Made by a program: the position numbers and the translations under genes
NCBI GenBank assembly: GCA_027415455.1
Contig: DAIBSV010000026.1
Coordinates: 3,336-8,975 of the forward strand
DNA from: Nitrospirota bacterium
GTDB lineage: Bacteria; Nitrospirota_A; Leptospirillia; Leptospirillales; Leptospirillaceae
Direction: 5' to 3'
Length of the DNA: 5,640 nt
Shown: positions 5,047-5,640 of the stretch, in pieces
Numbering within the stretch: the first letter of the stretch is position 1
Layout of the letters: each line of letters starts with the position of its first letter
Notes under the pieces: generated by a model
The model's database searches: none
What the model was told of the DNA's origin: nothing
The model's input: only the letters and a program-made list of their open reading frames with translations

Positions 5047-5640
5047 ATGGAGCCGGTTTTTTCCGGCGCTCCTTTTTCTTCTCCTTGCCCCATTCCTGTC
5101 TTCGGCCGAGGGGACAGAAACGGGAAATGGAGGTCGAAGTCCGGATCTTGTCCTGCCTCAGGGCGGTCTTCTTCTCATTCTTTTTCCGGAAAAATCCCAG
5201 GCGCGATTCCTGACGGTCGACGGCCGCCGGATCGCACTCAGTCCCTGGGAAGAGAGAAATCCGCAAGGTATCCGTCGCACACTTGCCGCCCTGGTGGGGG
5301 TGGATTTCTCTCGCTCCCCCGCCAGGGTTCCGGTGGAAATTCACCTTCGTAACGGTCAGGTGGTCCGTCATTCCATCCGTGTGACGGTCCGCTCCTTCCA
5401 GGTTTCGAGGCTTCATGTGGCCCGCTCCTTCGTGACTCCTCCGGCCGCCTTCCTTCGGCGACTCAGACGGGAGCGAAAAATCATTCTCGCGGCGCTGGCC
5501 TCCCCCGACACGCCGCTTCGCTTCCATCGGGCCTTCATCCTTCCGCTTGCTGGAAGGGTGACACACGACTTCGGGGCCTACCGGTACCTGAACGGACATC
5601 CGATGGCCCGCCATTCGGGGGAGGACATCGACGTTCCCCA
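5039..5640 (+). CDS. Exported M23 (LytM-type) peptidase, N-terminal 200 residues, partial
   Basis: Predicted periplasmic zinc endopeptidase acting on peptidoglycan cross-links, cut off by the right edge. A Sec signal peptide spans residues 1-23 (MAKWSRFF, hydrophobic PALLFLLLAPFL, cleavage after SSA). Residues about 35-125 form a beta-rich N-terminal domain (PQGGLLLILFPE, VDGRRIALSP, ALVGVDFS, VEIHLRNGQVVRHSIRV). The linker VTPPAAFLRRLRRERKII is typical of M23 proteins. The catalytic domain begins at about 175 with GRVTHDFGAYRYLNG, then HSGED at 192-196, matching the HxGxD zinc motif (His192, Asp196). The last zinc ligands (HxH) lie outside. Start: an in-frame TGA at 5021 leaves GTG at 5039 as the only start that preserves the signal peptide. 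It overlaps the preceding gene by 8 bases, so coupling compensates for the poor ribosome site. The ATG at 5047 is in another frame. Endopeptidase or catalytically silent regulator cannot be decided without the C-terminus. Confidence 0.9.
   Translation, partial: MAKWSRFFPALLFLLLAPFLSSAEGTETGNGGRSPDLVLPQGGLLLILFPEKSQARFLTVDGRRIALSPWEERNPQGIRRTLAALVGVDFSRSPARVPVEIHLRNGQVVRHSIRVTVRSFQVSRLHVARSFVTPPAAFLRRLRRERKIILAALASPDTPLRFHRAFILPLAGRVTHDFGAYRYLNGHPMARHSGEDIDVP

Noticed and set aside
5047..5352. Plus-strand open frame of 101 codons starting directly after the tenI stop
   Set aside because: The tempting ATG is out of frame with the M23 signal peptide and catalytic motif, which run continuously from GTG 5039 to the right edge.

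Overview
The window comes from a Gram-negative (diderm) bacterium. It encodes an outer-membrane beta-barrel, a lipoprotein and exported proteins with type I/II signal peptides. The genes are GC-rich with G/C-ending codons, while the main divergent intergenic region is AT-rich. The organism cannot be named from the sequence. A Nitrospirota-type chemolithoautotroph such as Leptospirillum is a loose guess only.

Left part, minus strand (1-2836). The N-terminal half of an AMP-forming acetyl-CoA synthetase (acs) runs off the left edge and has its own TATAAT promoter. Upstream of it lies an apparent two-gene operon on the same strand: a 357-residue outer-membrane protein followed, after 27 bases, by a TPR-repeat lipoprotein.

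Middle (2837-3134). This divergent, AT-rich intergenic region is the most information-dense non-coding part. Reading leftwards toward the outer-membrane gene it holds a TTGACA-type promoter whose -10 starts exactly where a 15/19 match to the Fur box starts. Then come a small UUCG-loop hairpin, an 18-base perfect palindrome, and a 17-base palindrome matching the Fur 7-1-7 consensus at 12 of 14 positions. The outer-membrane protein/lipoprotein operon is therefore predicted to be iron-regulated.

Right part, plus strand (3135-5640). A small two-helix DUF202-like membrane protein is followed by a tightly packed three-gene unit: thiG (thiazole synthase), a ThiE/TenI-family gene, and the N-terminal part of an exported M23 (LytM-type) peptidase. 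The three overlap by 1 and 8 bases, which implies translational coupling. The ThiE/TenI protein lacks the two metal-binding aspartates expected of thiamine phosphate synthase and has TenI-like motifs. It is better read as a thiazole tautomerase acting on the ThiG product than as ThiE. The M23 gene has a GTG start and runs off the right edge, so an ATG-only or closed-ORF scan misses it.

I saw no RNA genes, CRISPR array, insertion sequence or clear intrinsic terminator.
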